The notes: generated from the letters alone by a model not told the origin. 64,000 nucleotides of DNA from Armatimonadota bacterium (GCA_016223145.1 JACRPN010000001.1:1-64000); one strand, 5' to 3'; shown: positions 35,118 to 44,415, counted from the first letter of the stretch. Made by a program: numbers and translations.

Positions 35118-35900
35118 TTAAGCCAGCGCCGCCAAGCTGTCGATCACTCGTCGTGAGGCGAGCACATCGTGCGCACGAATGATGCGCGCCCCTTGAGTTT
35201 GCGCCCAAGCCTGAAACGCCAGAGTGCCTTCGAGGCGCTCGCCGACCGGAAGTGGGGCCGCTTCTGAGCCCAGCAGCTTCCCGATAAACGATTTGCGGCT
35301 GACGCCGACGAGCGTCGGGTATCCGGAGGCCACGAGTTCGTTCAGCCGCCTAAGGAGTTCCAGGTTGTGCGCCACGGTCTTCCCAAAGCCGATGCCCGGG
35401 TCGAGCCAGATGCGATCTCCTGGGATCCCCTCGGCTTCGGCCCGCTGAGCTTGCGCCAGTAGCCAGTCCCGTACGTCGGCCACGACGTCGCCATAGCTCG
35501 GTTCGCGCTGCATCGTCCGTGGCTCGCCCCGCATGTGCATGATGCAGACGGTGCAGCCAGCATCCGAGCAAACCTTTCGCATGGCGGAATCGCGCAGGCC
35601 GCCGACGTCATTTACGACGCCCGCGCCAGCTTGGCACGCTTGTTGGGCAACCTCGGGCTTCTGAGTGTCGATGCTCACCATCACGCCCTGAACGACGAGC
35701 GCCTCCACGACCGGGAGCACGCGCCGGAGTTCCTCTTTGGCAGAGACGGGCTCAGCCCCGGGACGCGTGGATTCGCCGCCGACATCCACCAGGTCTGCGC
35801 CCTCTTCCTTAAGGCGCAGACCGTGCTCGATCGCGGCTTGATGCGCCAGGAATTGCCCCCCGTCGCTAAAGCTGTCCGGGGTGACGTTGAGCACGCCCAT
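35118..35900 (-). CDS. folP: Dihydropteroate synthase
   Basis: 260 residues. MGVLNVTPDSFSDGGQF at the very N-terminus and GADLVDVGGESTRPGAEPV, SIDTQKPEVA, NDVGGLRDSAM, HMRGEPRTMQ, LDPGIGFGKTVAHNLELL and GVSRKSFIG are the full set of DHPS signatures, including the pterin-binding loops and the sulfa-target region. It joins 7,8-dihydropterin pyrophosphate and p-aminobenzoate in folate synthesis. Most homologues have about 10-25 residues before this MGVLNVTP; here codons matching that leader (PPGRPAL) are visible upstream but no start codon is, and a heptamer array begins 29 bp upstream. Confidence 0.92.
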   Translation of the reverse strand: MGVLNVTPDSFSDGGQFLAHQAAIEHGLRLKEEGADLVDVGGESTRPGAEPVSAKEELRRVLPVVEALVVQGVMVSIDTQKPEVAQQACQAGAGVVNDVGGLRDSAMRKVCSDAGCTVCIMHMRGEPRTMQREPSYGDVVADVRDWLLAQAQRAEAEGIPGDRIWLDPGIGFGKTVAHNLELLRRLNELVASGYPTLVGVSRKSFIGKLLGSEAAPLPVGERLEGTLAFQAWAQTQGARIIRAHDVLASRRVIDSLAALA

Positions 35901-35928
35901 CAGGGCTGGGCGGCCGGGGGGGAGGGAG

Positions 35929-36192
35929 ATTGACGATTGACGATTGACGATTTACGAATGATCGCACAATCCGCGGGGGCGAAGGGCGAAGGGCGAAGAG
36001 CGAAGGGCGAGGGGATTTAGGATTGACGATTGACGATTTGGGATTTACGATGTACGATCTACGCATTCCGATTTGGGCCCGGGTCTTGGGATAGGGGACA
36101 AGGGACAAAGGATATCGGATTCTGACCTCAGTCCTCGGATCTCAGGGCCTCAGTTCGTAAATCGACAATCGTAAATCGTAAATCGTAAATCC
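35929..36192. repeat. Mosaic of heptamer repeat arrays between folP and the thioredoxin-like gene
   Basis: Segments in order: GATTGAC/GATTTAC units (35929-35960), GCGAAGG units (35979-36013), GATTGAC units again (36014-36062), GGGACAA units (about 36095-36110), CTCAG-type units (about 36125-36150), and CGTAAAT/CGACAAT units (36153-36192). All have a 7-nt period. The right end is three bases from the stop codon of the thioredoxin-like gene. Confidence 0.85.
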
Positions 36193-36194
36193 CC

Positions 36195-37481
36195 TTACTT
36201 CTCCGCCAGAGCCTTCTCGACTTCCTTGCGGAACTCAGCAAACGTCGCTGCCGAATACCCCACGTGCAGGGACTTCAGAACCCCGTCCTTGCCGATCAGC
36301 GCCGTCGTCGGGATGCCGGTAATGCCGTACGCGTCGAAGTTGGTCCGCTCGCCATAGACCACGGTCCAGGGCAGGCTGTACTCCTTCATGAAGTCGCCCA
36401 TTTTCGCAAACTCGGTGTCTTTCGGCATGTCGCGCTTCTGGCTGTTCTCGCCCTTGTAGTAGCCGTAATAGGTCGTGAACGCGACGACTTCCAGGCCCTT
36501 GTCGTGCAGGTCGGCATACATCTTCTTCATGTCGGGGAAGGAGGCGATGCAAGGGCCGCACCAGTGCGCGAAGAAGTCGACGATCACGACCTTGCCTTTC
36601 ATCGAGGCAAGGCTGGTGTAAGTTCCATAGGCGCGCTCGGCGACGATGTTCGGCGCGGTCTTGCCGACGATCACCATACGGGTCTTGCTGGACTTTAAGG
36701 ACCGGGCGGCCGTGCTCTCCGGGCGGATGCCGGCGAGAGCGGCGTCGATGGCCCTCAGGGCCTCCGCTTCTTTGCCCTCCGAGGTGTAGAGTTCGGCCTT
36801 CGCTTGACCAATAGCGGCTTTCAGGGTCTCGACCTGCAACAGTGGGTCAACACCCGCTGCATTGGGGTTTTGCGCCTTCATCTTGTCGGACTGCTCTTGG
36901 TAGAACGCCTTCACCTTGTCGAAGTCCACCTTCCTTTCGGCGGCGTCCAGTGCGGCGAGGGCGGCGTTCAATCCTTCGGTCTTGCGGATCGTGTCAGCGT
37001 AGAGGGCGGCGGTGGATCTTAGGAAGTTGGCCGACGAGATGGGATCGGGCGGCTGGATTTGGCCGACGAGCATGTTCACCATGTGCCCTTCACCCAAGGT
37101 GTTGCAGCACTGGATCTGGAGCATTTGGGCTCGGTATTTGTCCTGCGGCCCGGGGTTCGAGCTCAGGTAGCGGCCGGCGGCGTCGCAGGCGTCTTTGGTC
37201 TGTCCGGCCTGCTGGAAGAGCCGCGCCCATTCATAGGCCTGGGCTGCCGGGACCATGTTCGGGTCGACGCCTTTCACGTTCTCGCGCGCAATCTTCTCGG
37301 CCTCGGCCTCGATAGCGCCAAAGTCGGGGGTCTGCTTGGCGTCGCGTGCCGCGGTGATCCTCTGGGTGCGCATCTCGGTGATCTGCTTTAGGACGTCGGA
37401 CGGGTTGACGTCCGCACGGAAGGCAGAGGCGAGAAACGCGGCGACGACGAGAGTGAGCGAGAGAAGGACGGCTTTTTTCAT
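36195..37481 (-). CDS. Secreted thioredoxin-like (TlpA/ResA-type) protein with helical N-domain
   Basis: 428 residues. Signal peptide about 1-21, helical N-domain about 22-270 with CC at 125-126 and TPR-like spacing, thioredoxin-fold domain about 275-428. The active site WCGPC is at about 307-311, in FFAHWCGPCIASFPDMKKM, and the fold continues with YGITGIPTTALIGKDG (cis-Pro). It should act as an extracytoplasmic thiol oxidoreductase. ATG 37481 is preferred over the start 111 nt upstream because a signal peptide follows at once. The 530-bp region upstream contains several hairpins. Confidence 0.88.
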   Translation of the reverse strand: MKKAVLLSLTLVVAAFLASAFRADVNPSDVLKQITEMRTQRITAARDAKQTPDFGAIEAEAEKIARENVKGVDPNMVPAAQAYEWARLFQQAGQTKDACDAAGRYLSSNPGPQDKYRAQMLQIQCCNTLGEGHMVNMLVGQIQPPDPISSANFLRSTAALYADTIRKTEGLNAALAALDAAERKVDFDKVKAFYQEQSDKMKAQNPNAAGVDPLLQVETLKAAIGQAKAELYTSEGKEAEALRAIDAALAGIRPESTAARSLKSSKTRMVIVGKTAPNIVAERAYGTYTSLASMKGKVVIVDFFAHWCGPCIASFPDMKKMYADLHDKGLEVVAFTTYYGYYKGENSQKRDMPKDTEFAKMGDFMKEYSLPWTVVYGERTNFDAYGITGIPTTALIGKDGVLKSLHVGYSAATFAEFRKEVEKALAEK

Positions 37482-37723
37482 GATGGAACCCCGAACTCGT
37501 ACAGGAATTGTACGCGCAAAAGGTGGGAATGGGTCCCCTGAAGTTAGGTTTGCCCCCATATGTTCGGCTTCCGATCGAACTCTGGGTGCCACCCCGATTC
37601 ATCGGGGTGAGTTCCTGAAGCATCAGGATCGGGGTTTTCTAGAAATACAGGTGGCGGTTTGATTCAAACACCCCGGACCAGCCACCTTTCGGGTGGGTTT
37701 CCACTGGGTCGTCGGTTTCGGTT

Positions 37724-37908
37724 GCCTGCAGACGCCAGTCTGCTGCAGTTGAAGTGTCGACCGGTTTTGGCGAAAGGATCCGACAACCTCCACATCTTCA
37801 CCTTACGTCAACCTACTCCAGTTCGCGGCGTGGCTCTTCGGCTTGTTGAGTCGACGTAGCGCAAGGCCGGCGGAACCCACACCTGCAGCAAACTGGCGTC
37901 TGCAGGCA
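37724..37908. repeat. 26-bp imperfect inverted repeat spanning about 185 bp
   Basis: Arm 37724-37749 and arm 37883-37908 are reverse complements with one mismatch (TGCCTGCAGACGCCAGT...). The 133-nt loop has no clear open frame. Possible MITE-like element or structured RNA; no flanking target-site duplication was obvious. Confidence 0.75.
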
Positions 37909-37959
37909 CCCCAGGTTTTTACTCCAGCGTTTCGTCCTCCTGATGCCAAATATAATGGA

Positions 37960-37986
37960 CTACGGGGGCTCAAAGAGCCCCCGTAG
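37960..37986. terminator. Terminator hairpin behind glutamate dehydrogenase
   Basis: A perfect 12-bp stem (CTACGGGGGCTC-AAA-GAGCCCCCGTAG). On the plus strand it is followed by CTTGTTTTTG; on the minus strand, where gdhA is read, by an AT-rich stretch (TCCATTATATTTGG). It lies 26 bp past the gdhA stop and could work in both directions. Confidence 0.8.
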
Positions 37987-38011
37987 CTTGTTTTTGCCCC
38001 GGAGGGACAGC

Positions 38012-39286
38012 CTAGACTTTCGCCTTTTGTCGGACATCGCCCTTGACCCAGCCGCGCTCTCTGCACGCCTGTGCCACACGCTCGACCGCCACCAGGTAGG
38101 CCGCCAGCCTGCTATGGACGCCATACTTCGCCCTTCGCTCGAAGACCGCGTCAAACGCCGCTGTCATTCGCTCGTCGAGCTTTCGATGGATGTCTTCCAG
38201 CTTCCAGCGATCCAGATTGAGGTTCTGGACCTGCTCGAAGTAGCTGACCGTCACGCCGCCCGCATTGCACAGAAAGTCGGGAATCACAAAGACCCCTCGC
38301 TCGTGCAGGATGTGGTCGGCCTCGGGGGTCGTCGGTCCATTGGCAAGCTCGGCAATGATCTTCGCCTGAATCTTGCCGGCGTTCTCTTTGGTGATCACGT
38401 TTTCGAGGGCCGACGGCAGGAGCACATCGCACTCCAGTTCGAGCAGTTGCTCGTTGGTGATTTCCATCGAGCCCGGGAAGCCCACCACAGAACCTGTCTT
38501 GTTCTTGTAGTCCGAGACGGCCATCGGGTCGAGTCCAAGCTCGCTGTAGATGGCGCCTTTGGAGTCGCTGACCGCGATGACCGTAGTGCCGAACAGGCTC
38601 TTGAGCAAGCGATGCGCGTGCATACCTGCGTTGCCGTAGCCCTGGACGACCGCGCGCGCCTTCTTCAGGTCGATTTCCATCGCGCGCGCCGCTTCGCGGA
38701 GGGTGTACATGCCGCCTCGGGCAGTGGCGTCATCGCGTCCGGGCGATCCGCCCATGTCCAGCGGCTTGCCGGTGATGACGGCCGGAGCGTGATGCCCGGT
38801 CAGCATCTCGTACTCGTCCATCATCCACGTCATGATCTGGGGCGTGGTGTAGACGTCGGGGGCAGGAATGTCGATTTCCGGGCCAAGGGTCCGGCAGACC
38901 GCGCGCATATAGCCTCGGCTCAGCCGTTCCAGTTCATCCGGAGAAAGGGACTTCGTGTCACAGATCACGCCGCCTTTGCCGCCTCCGAGCGGGAGGTCGA
39001 GCACGGCGGTCTTCCAGGTCATCCAAGCCGCAAGGGCTCGTACGGTGTCGATGGTCTCCTCGGGATGAAAGCGAATGCCTCCTTTGTTGGGACCGCGCGC
39101 CGAGTTGTATTGCACGCGAAAACCCGTGAAGACCTTGGTCGTTCCGTCGTCCATCCGAACCGGAATTCGGACGTGATGCTCCGCCATGGGATACCGGAGG
39201 AGTTCATGGACGTCGGGAGAGAGTTCGAGGAATTTGGCGGCTTCGTCTAGCTGCCGCTGAGCAGTTGTAAAGGGATTGGTCGTCAT
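38012..39286 (-). CDS. gdhA: Glutamate dehydrogenase (hexameric, NAD(P)-dependent)
   Basis: 424 residues, the normal length for the small hexameric class. Dimerisation/catalytic domain: [20 protein letters not shown] with the substrate Lys, [10 protein letters not shown] with the catalytic Lys (about 110-119), IPAPDVYT (catalytic Asp). Cofactor domain: [13 protein letters not shown] (Rossmann, about 214-226) and VSDSKGAIY; then [19 protein letters not shown]. It interconverts glutamate and 2-oxoglutarate plus ammonium. Cofactor choice cannot be settled by eye. Divergent from the M14 peptidase gene. Confidence 0.93.
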   Translation of the reverse strand: MTTNPFTTAQRQLDEAAKFLELSPDVHELLRYPMAEHHVRIPVRMDDGTTKVFTGFRVQYNSARGPNKGGIRFHPEETIDTVRALAAWMTWKTAVLDLPLGGGKGGVICDTKSLSPDELERLSRGYMRAVCRTLGPEIDIPAPDVYTTPQIMTWMMDEYEMLTGHHAPAVITGKPLDMGGSPGRDDATARGGMYTLREAARAMEIDLKKARAVVQGYGNAGMHAHRLLKSLFGTTVIAVSDSKGAIYSELGLDPMAVSDYKNKTGSVVGFPGSMEITNEQLLELECDVLLPSALENVITKENAGKIQAKIIAELANGPTTPEADHILHERGVFVIPDFLCNAGGVTVSYFEQVQNLNLDRWKLEDIHRKLDERMTAAFDAVFERRAKYGVHSRLAAYLVAVERVAQACRERGWVKGDVRQKAKV

Positions 39287-39431
39287 TGTCCGCTCCAGTT
39301 GTAATTGTGGCTTTTTTGGAGCGCTCGTTACATATACAAAGAAGTAGGGATAGAGTCACCATCGAGTCTGTCGATGCCTCTATGTAGGAGGACTTCGCGG
39401 GACCTGCTCGAATTACTTGCGTCGTACCGCC

Positions 39432-42152
39432 ATGAAATCCCTCCGCACCCTCCTCCTCGTTGGTTTTGCCTGCGTTTCAACACTCGGCCAGGGCGCGATC
39501 ACGTCGCCCAGAGACTTCTTTGGGTTTGCGGTCGGCGACGACTACATGCTTGCCAACTACAAGCAATACTCGGCCTACCTGAACAAGATCGACAAGGAGT
39601 CGGATCGGATCAAGGTGCTCAGCATCGGCAAGACCGAGGAGGGCCGCGATCAGCTCATGGCGGTGGTCACGTCTCCGGCCAACCTTCGCAATCTTGAGAA
39701 ATATCGAAAGTTGGCCACGCAGCTCGCCTCGGGTCAACCCGCTTCGGCAGAAGACGCAAAAAGGCTGGCGGTTCAGGGCAAGACGGTCGTCTGGATCGAC
39801 GGCGGGCTCCATGCCACCGAGGTGCTCGGCGCGCAGCAACTCATCGAGTCCATCTATCAGCTCGCCTCACGAGACGACGCGGAAACCAAGCGCCTTCGGG
39901 ACGATGTGATCACGCTCTTTGTGCATGCGAACCCCGACGGGATGGACCTGGTCAGCGACTGGTATATGCGGAACTCCGAGAAAGAGCGCCGCTCGATGGG
40001 CGGGCTCCCGAGGCTCTACGAGAAGTACGCCGGGCACGACAACAACCGTGACTTCTATGCCTGCAATCTCGCCGAATCGATCAATATGAACCGAATTCTC
40101 TATACAGAATGGTGCCCGCAGATTCTGTACAACCACCACCAGACGTCACCGCCCGGAACGGTCATCTTTGTACCTCCCTTCCGACCGCCGTACAACCATC
40201 ACGTCGATCCGCTGGCCCAAGTGCAGACCGATCTCGTGGGCATGGCGATGCACCAGAGGTTCGTCGCCGAGGGCAAGCCGGGCGCAGTGATGCGCAGCGC
40301 GGCGAGCTATCAAACGTGGTGGAATGGCGGCCTGCGCACCACCGCTTATTTCCATAATATGGTTGGAATCTTGACTGAAGCAATGGGCAGCCCCACGCCG
40401 GGCAGCATTCCCTACATGCCCGGGCGGCTGGTCAAGACCAACGACATGCCCTTCCCGATCGAGCCGCAGCCGTGGCGGTTCCGACAGTCCATCGAGTACG
40501 AAGTGACGGCCAATTTTGCGATCCTCGACCTGGCATCACGGCAGCGAGAGACATTGCTCTTCAACACCTGGCGGATGGCGCGCAACGCCATCGAGAAGGG
40601 CATGAAGGACACGTGGACCGATTATCCCGCGCGGGTGGCTGCGAACACGGGCGGTTTCCAGGGCCTCCGAAAACCCGAACTACGCGATGCCAAGGCTTAT
40701 GTAATTCCGGCTTTCCAGGCGGACTTTCCGACTGCCTGCAAGTTTGCGAATGCCTTAATCAAGAACGGCGTTCAGGTGCTCAGGGCGAAGTCCAGCTTTG
40801 TGGCAGACGGCAAATCCTATCCGGCCGGGTCCCTGGTGGTCAACTGCGCCCAGGCCTATCGGGCGCACGTATTGGATATGTTTGAGCCGCAAGACTATCC
40901 GAACGATTTCCAGTATCCGGGCGGTCCGCCGATCGCGCCCTACGATAGCGCCGGGTACACGCTTGCCTACACGATGGGGGTTCAGTTCGACCGGATCCTG
41001 GAAAAGTTCGAAGGTGACTTTGAGCCGATCGCGGGAATGGTCCTTCCTCCCGAGGGCTCGATCATGCAGAAGCGCTCTCTACAGCGCGCTTTGGTCCTCA
41101 ACTGCAGCCCGAACGACGCCTTTACGGCGGTCGCCCTCATGCTGAAGGCCGGCATCGAAGTCCGCCGTCATGAGGCCGTTCCGGCACCGACCGCAAGCCC
41201 GGCCTTTTACATTGCGGAGAACGCCGACTCCCTTCAGCTCGCGCGAAAAGTGGCGAAAGAGCTTGGGCTCAGCTTCGGCGAAATGGCCGACATGCCGAAC
41301 GGCATGCCCAAACTGGCGGCGCCACGAGTAGCATTGCTCGACCGTTACGGCGGCTCGATGGAGTCCGGATGGACCCGCTGGATACTTGAGAGGTTCCAGA
41401 TTCCGTTCACCGTCATCTATCCGCCCGACATCGACGCCGGCGGCCTAAAGGACAAGTTCGATACGCTGATCCTCGTGAGCGGCATGACCTTCGGGGGCGG
41501 ACCTGGTGGGGGCGGTGGCTTCGGTGTGGGTGAAGGCATCGAAGAATGGACGGATTCGCCTCTGCAGGGCGGTGGTGGCGGACAGGGCAACCTGCGCAAC
41601 GATCCCACGATCCCCGAAGAGCTTCGTCGCCAAATGGGTAGCCTGACCCCCGGCACGTCGTACCCCAAAGTCAAGGAGTTTCTGGAAGCCGGCGGACGGG
41701 TCGTGGCGATCGGTTCGGCGACGGGCATAGCGAGGCAGCTCAACTTGCCGGTCGCCAGCGCGCTAACCGAAACGGTTGACGGGAAAGAGCGAGCCCTGCC
41801 GCGGGACAAGTTCTATTGCCCCGGGTCCGTCCTTAGAATGAAAGTTGACACCGCCCAGCCGGCCGCCTGGGGGATCACTGAGGACTTGGACGTGATGAGC
41901 GACAACAGCCCGGCCTTCAAGTTTCTCGATGGCGCGGAAGCGGCGGGACTCAAGAAGATCGCCTGGTTCGATACCGACAAGCCGCTGCGAAGCGGTTGGT
42001 GCTGGGGACAGGCCTATCTCAAAGGCGCGATCGCGGCCTACGAGGCGCCGATCGGCAAGGGAAAACTCTACGCATTTGGGCCGGAGATTCTCTTCCGCGG
42101 CCAGACCCACGCCAGCTTCAAGTTCTTGTTCAACGTGATCTTTGGGGGATAG
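39432..42152 (+). CDS. Secreted M14 family zinc carboxypeptidase
   Basis: 906 residues with a signal peptide (MKSLRTLLLVGFACVSTLGQG). The zinc motif H-x-x-E is in DGGLHATEVLG (His127, Glu130); the third ligand His lies in LYNHHQTSPPG about 100 residues later, and NPDGMDLVSDW is also typical. The second half contains sheets and a GGGPGGGGGFG-rich linker (about 690-720). The family cleaves C-terminal residues or acts on peptidoglycan peptides. ATG 39432 is chosen over the upstream TTG because it begins a good signal peptide. Confidence 0.9.
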   Translation: MKSLRTLLLVGFACVSTLGQGAITSPRDFFGFAVGDDYMLANYKQYSAYLNKIDKESDRIKVLSIGKTEEGRDQLMAVVTSPANLRNLEKYRKLATQLASGQPASAEDAKRLAVQGKTVVWIDGGLHATEVLGAQQLIESIYQLASRDDAETKRLRDDVITLFVHANPDGMDLVSDWYMRNSEKERRSMGGLPRLYEKYAGHDNNRDFYACNLAESINMNRILYTEWCPQILYNHHQTSPPGTVIFVPPFRPPYNHHVDPLAQVQTDLVGMAMHQRFVAEGKPGAVMRSAASYQTWWNGGLRTTAYFHNMVGILTEAMGSPTPGSIPYMPGRLVKTNDMPFPIEPQPWRFRQSIEYEVTANFAILDLASRQRETLLFNTWRMARNAIEKGMKDTWTDYPARVAANTGGFQGLRKPELRDAKAYVIPAFQADFPTACKFANALIKNGVQVLRAKSSFVADGKSYPAGSLVVNCAQAYRAHVLDMFEPQDYPNDFQYPGGPPIAPYDSAGYTLAYTMGVQFDRILEKFEGDFEPIAGMVLPPEGSIMQKRSLQRALVLNCSPNDAFTAVALMLKAGIEVRRHEAVPAPTASPAFYIAENADSLQLARKVAKELGLSFGEMADMPNGMPKLAAPRVALLDRYGGSMESGWTRWILERFQIPFTVIYPPDIDAGGLKDKFDTLILVSGMTFGGGPGGGGGFGVGEGIEEWTDSPLQGGGGGQGNLRNDPTIPEELRRQMGSLTPGTSYPKVKEFLEAGGRVVAIGSATGIARQLNLPVASALTETVDGKERALPRDKFYCPGSVLRMKVDTAQPAAWGITEDLDVMSDNSPAFKFLDGAEAAGLKKIAWFDTDKPLRSGWCWGQAYLKGAIAAYEAPIGKGKLYAFGPEILFRGQTHASFKFLFNVIFGG

Positions 42153-42158
42153 CAACTC

Positions 42159-42353
42159 ATGAAGGTCCGAGTCGAGCTAGGAGCCGAATTTGTTGAGCGG
42201 GCGAAGCAGGTTACTGGAGTCGCGTCTCTGGAGGAACTTGTCCACCGTGGGCTTCAATGCCTCGTTGAGCGAGAGAGTGCGAGGAAGCTGTCGGCAATGG
42301 GTGGGTCAGATCCGGCACTCAAGCCTGTGAGGCGCAGGCGTTCGGCACGATGA
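42159..42353 (+). CDS. VapB-like type II antitoxin, orphan
   Basis: 64 residues. The first 45 (MKVRVELGAEFVERAKQVTG, then SLEELVHRGLQCLVERE) follow the ribbon-helix-helix pattern of VapB/DUF2191 antitoxins, which dimerise and bind operator DNA. The tail is basic (VRRRRSAR). A VapC toxin gene normally follows but the next gene, 18 bp away, is trpA, so the toxin is missing. Start ATG 42159 with GGGGAT at a fair distance. Confidence 0.75.
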   Translation: MKVRVELGAEFVERAKQVTGVASLEELVHRGLQCLVERESARKLSAMGGSDPALKPVRRRRSAR

Positions 42354-42371
42354 GCCACAATCCCCTATCCC

Positions 42372-43175
42372 ATGAGCAAACTTGCCGGCCGCATGGCCGA
42401 ACTGCAGCAGAAAGGCGAAAGGGCCCTGGTGGCCTATGTGACGGGCGGCGATCCGAGCCTTGAGGACCTCCCGGAAATCCTCGCGACACTCTCCCGCGCG
42501 GGGGTCGACGCCATCGAGATCGGCATCCCGTTCAGCGACCCGATTGCCGATGGCCCGACCATCCAGGGCAGCAGCCAGCGCGCGCTCGACCGTGGCGTGA
42601 AGCCCGCGGACGTTCTCAGGCAGGTCGGGTCATTTACGGCGGCACATCCAGATGCTCCGCCGCTCGTGCTCATGGTCTACACCAACACCGTCATGCGCTG
42701 GGGCTGGCAGGCGTTTGCCGAGGCGGCCAAATCGGCTGGTGTCTCAGGAGTGATCGTCACCGACCTGACCCCTGAGGAATCCGAAGCCTGGCGGACCGCC
42801 GCGAAAGCCGCTGGACTCGACACCATCTTCCTCCTTGCGCCGACCAGCACCGACCCTCGGCTCGACGCCATCGCTCCGCTCTCGACCGGGTTCGTCTATG
42901 CGGTCTCGCGAACCGGCGTCACGGGAACAGAAAACGCGGTTCCGGCCGACGTCGCGGGTCTGGTGGAGCGCATCAAGGCGCGTACGCAGACTCCAGTATG
43001 TGTGGGGTTTGGCATCAGCAAGCCGGAGCACGTGCGCATGGTCGTTTCCGCCGCTGATGGCGCTGTGGTGGGTTCCTGGCTCGTCGACCTGCTCCATCGC
43101 GAGTGGAGCGGTGGAGCAGGGGCGGGAGTGGTCGAGGCCCAGGTCCGAGGCCTGAAAGAGGCGACGAGGCGTTGA
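42372..43175 (+). CDS. trpA: Tryptophan synthase alpha subunit
   Basis: 267 residues, standard length. VTGGDPSLED, the catalytic Glu in IEIGIPFSDPIADGPTIQ (about 49-66, with the Asp of FSDP), VIVTDLTPEE, LLAPTSTDPR, YAVSRTGVTG and VGFGISKPEHV are all present. It cleaves indole-3-glycerol phosphate for the beta subunit, which is not in the window. Start ATG 42372. Ends with a 4-bp overlap (TTGA) with the aminotransferase gene, an operon sign. Confidence 0.96.
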   Translation: MSKLAGRMAELQQKGERALVAYVTGGDPSLEDLPEILATLSRAGVDAIEIGIPFSDPIADGPTIQGSSQRALDRGVKPADVLRQVGSFTAAHPDAPPLVLMVYTNTVMRWGWQAFAEAAKSAGVSGVIVTDLTPEESEAWRTAAKAAGLDTIFLLAPTSTDPRLDAIAPLSTGFVYAVSRTGVTGTENAVPADVAGLVERIKARTQTPVCVGFGISKPEHVRMVVSAADGAVVGSWLVDLLHREWSGGAGAGVVEAQVRGLKEATRR

Positions 43176-44266
43176 ACCCGGAGAAGCACGCCGTTCACGG
43201 TGGCGACTTCTTCAAAGCGATCGGCGAGGAGTTCGACGACCTTTGGCGTCGTCGCGAGGTGGTCAACGCCGACGTGCTCGACGCATGGTACGAGCCCGCG
43301 CCGGAAGTGCTTGCAGCCGTCCAGGAACACCTGAGCTGGCTCATGCGCACCAGCCCCCCGACCCACGGCGAAGGGCTCGTTCGGGTCATCGCCCAGGCGC
43401 GCGGCGTTCTGGAGAACTCCGTTGTCGTTGGAGCGGGCTCATCGTCGCTGATCTACCTTGCGTTTCCGATTCTCCTTCACGAACCGAAGCCGATCGTGCT
43501 GCTGGACCCCACCTACGGCGAGTACGAGCATCTGGCGAAGCGGCTGGGGTTGCCGGTGCGAAAGGTGTTCCTAGAGCCGGAGAACGGGTTCAGACCAAGC
43601 GTGGACGGCATCCTTGAAGCTGCGAAGGGTGCGGGCATGGTGGCGCTGGTGAACCCGAACAGCCCGACCGGCGTCTCGATGCCCAAAAACGAGATCCAGG
43701 CGCTGTTGGAGGGCCTCGACGCTGACACGACGCTCTGGGTGGATGAGACCTACATCGACTTCGCCCCTGGCGATCAGTCGGTCGAGCCGTTGGTGGCGGC
43801 CCACCGCTACCTGGTGGTGGCCAAGTCGATGTCGAAGTTTTATGCGCTGTCGGGGCTTCGGGTGGGCTACCTGGTGTGCAATGAGGGCCTTGCTGACCGC
43901 CTTAGGCAGCTTTCTCCGCCGTGGCCGGTGGGGTTGCTGTCGCAGGTGGCGGCGGTGAGGGCGTTGCAGTCGCCGGGGTACTACCGGCAGAAGGCCTTGG
44001 AAACGGCCGCCCTGCGTGAAGCGCTTTTTCGGAGTCTCTCCAAGATCCGGGAGATAAGGCCGTTCCCCTCAGAAGCGAACTTCATCCTGTGTCGATTGGA
44101 GGGACTCACAGCTTCGGAGGTTTGCGCCCGCGCCGAAACGTCCGGCGTGTTTCTTAGGAACTGTGATTCGTTGTCGGAGAGGTTTCAGGACCGGTTCGTG
44201 CGCACGGCGGTGAAGGGGGAAGAAGAGAACGCGCGGATTCTAGAGGCGTTGAGCCAAGCTCGTTAG
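43172..44266 (+). CDS. PLP-dependent aminotransferase, class I/II (HisC-like)
   Basis: 364 residues from TTG 43172, whose TGA-containing overlap with trpA suggests coupled translation. Motifs: VVVGAGSSSLIYLAF, LDPTYGEYEHLA, LVNPNSPTGVSMPKNE, WVDETYIDFAPGD, then the PLP Lys in VAKSMSKFYALSGLRVGY (about 222-239) and the Arg in FVRTAVKGEEEN. The layout fits histidinol-phosphate aminotransferases and close relatives, for example CobD-like. With trpA beside it, an amino-acid biosynthetic role is likely, but the substrate is not proven. Confidence 0.88.
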   Translation: MNPEKHAVHGGDFFKAIGEEFDDLWRRREVVNADVLDAWYEPAPEVLAAVQEHLSWLMRTSPPTHGEGLVRVIAQARGVLENSVVVGAGSSSLIYLAFPILLHEPKPIVLLDPTYGEYEHLAKRLGLPVRKVFLEPENGFRPSVDGILEAAKGAGMVALVNPNSPTGVSMPKNEIQALLEGLDADTTLWVDETYIDFAPGDQSVEPLVAAHRYLVVAKSMSKFYALSGLRVGYLVCNEGLADRLRQLSPPWPVGLLSQVAAVRALQSPGYYRQKALETAALREALFRSLSKIREIRPFPSEANFILCRLEGLTASEVCARAETSGVFLRNCDSLSERFQDRFVRTAVKGEEENARILEALSQAR

Positions 44267-44351
44267 GCGAGAGGCGAGAGGCGAGAGGCGAGAGGCGAGG
44301 GGCGAGGGGCGAGGGGCGAAGGGCGAGGGGCGAAGGGCGAGGGGCGAAGGG
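44265..44351. repeat. Heptamer repeat array (GAGGCGA / GGGCGAA units)
   Basis: About 12 head-to-tail 7-nt units drift from GAGGCGA to GGGGCGA to AGGGCGA. The array starts inside the TAG stop codon of the aminotransferase gene and is the longest in the window. Confidence 0.88.
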
Positions 44352-44369
44352 TGGATGCGCCGGAAATGC

Positions 44370-44415
44370 GCGGGCTGAAGCCCGCTCCTCCTGAAAAGGC
44401 GGGGTAAACCCCGCC
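44370..44415. repeat. Two neighbouring GC-rich hairpins
   Basis: GCGGGCT-GA-AGCCCGC (44370-44385) and GGCGGGG-TAAA-CCCCGCC (44398-44415) are perfect stems of 7 bp. They follow the heptamer array; together with the array they fill the gap to the convergent M48 gene. From 44416 to 44610 I see nothing recognisable. Confidence 0.75.

Larger units (their letters stand above)
37482..38011. other. Structured intergenic region
   Basis: A 530-nt gap with no convincing gene. In order it holds: CAGGAACTCACCCC-type repeat in reverse (about 37589-37627, also forming ACCCCGA-TTCA-TCGGGGT), a small CCACC-TTTCG-GGTGG hairpin (about 37684-37698), the 26-bp inverted repeat at 37724-37908, and the terminator hairpin at 37960-37986. 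The density of structure suggests more than simple leftover DNA. Confidence 0.7.

Noticed and set aside
37659-37859. 66-codon plus-strand frame
   Set aside because: It lies in structured intergenic sequence with no ribosome site or family resemblance.
43103-43171. Upstream extension of the aminotransferase
   Set aside because: It would lie inside trpA; TTG 43172 overlaps the trpA stop as expected for coupling.
44265-44351. Heptamer array as a CRISPR
   Set aside because: The unit is 7 nt with no spacers, and no cas genes are present.
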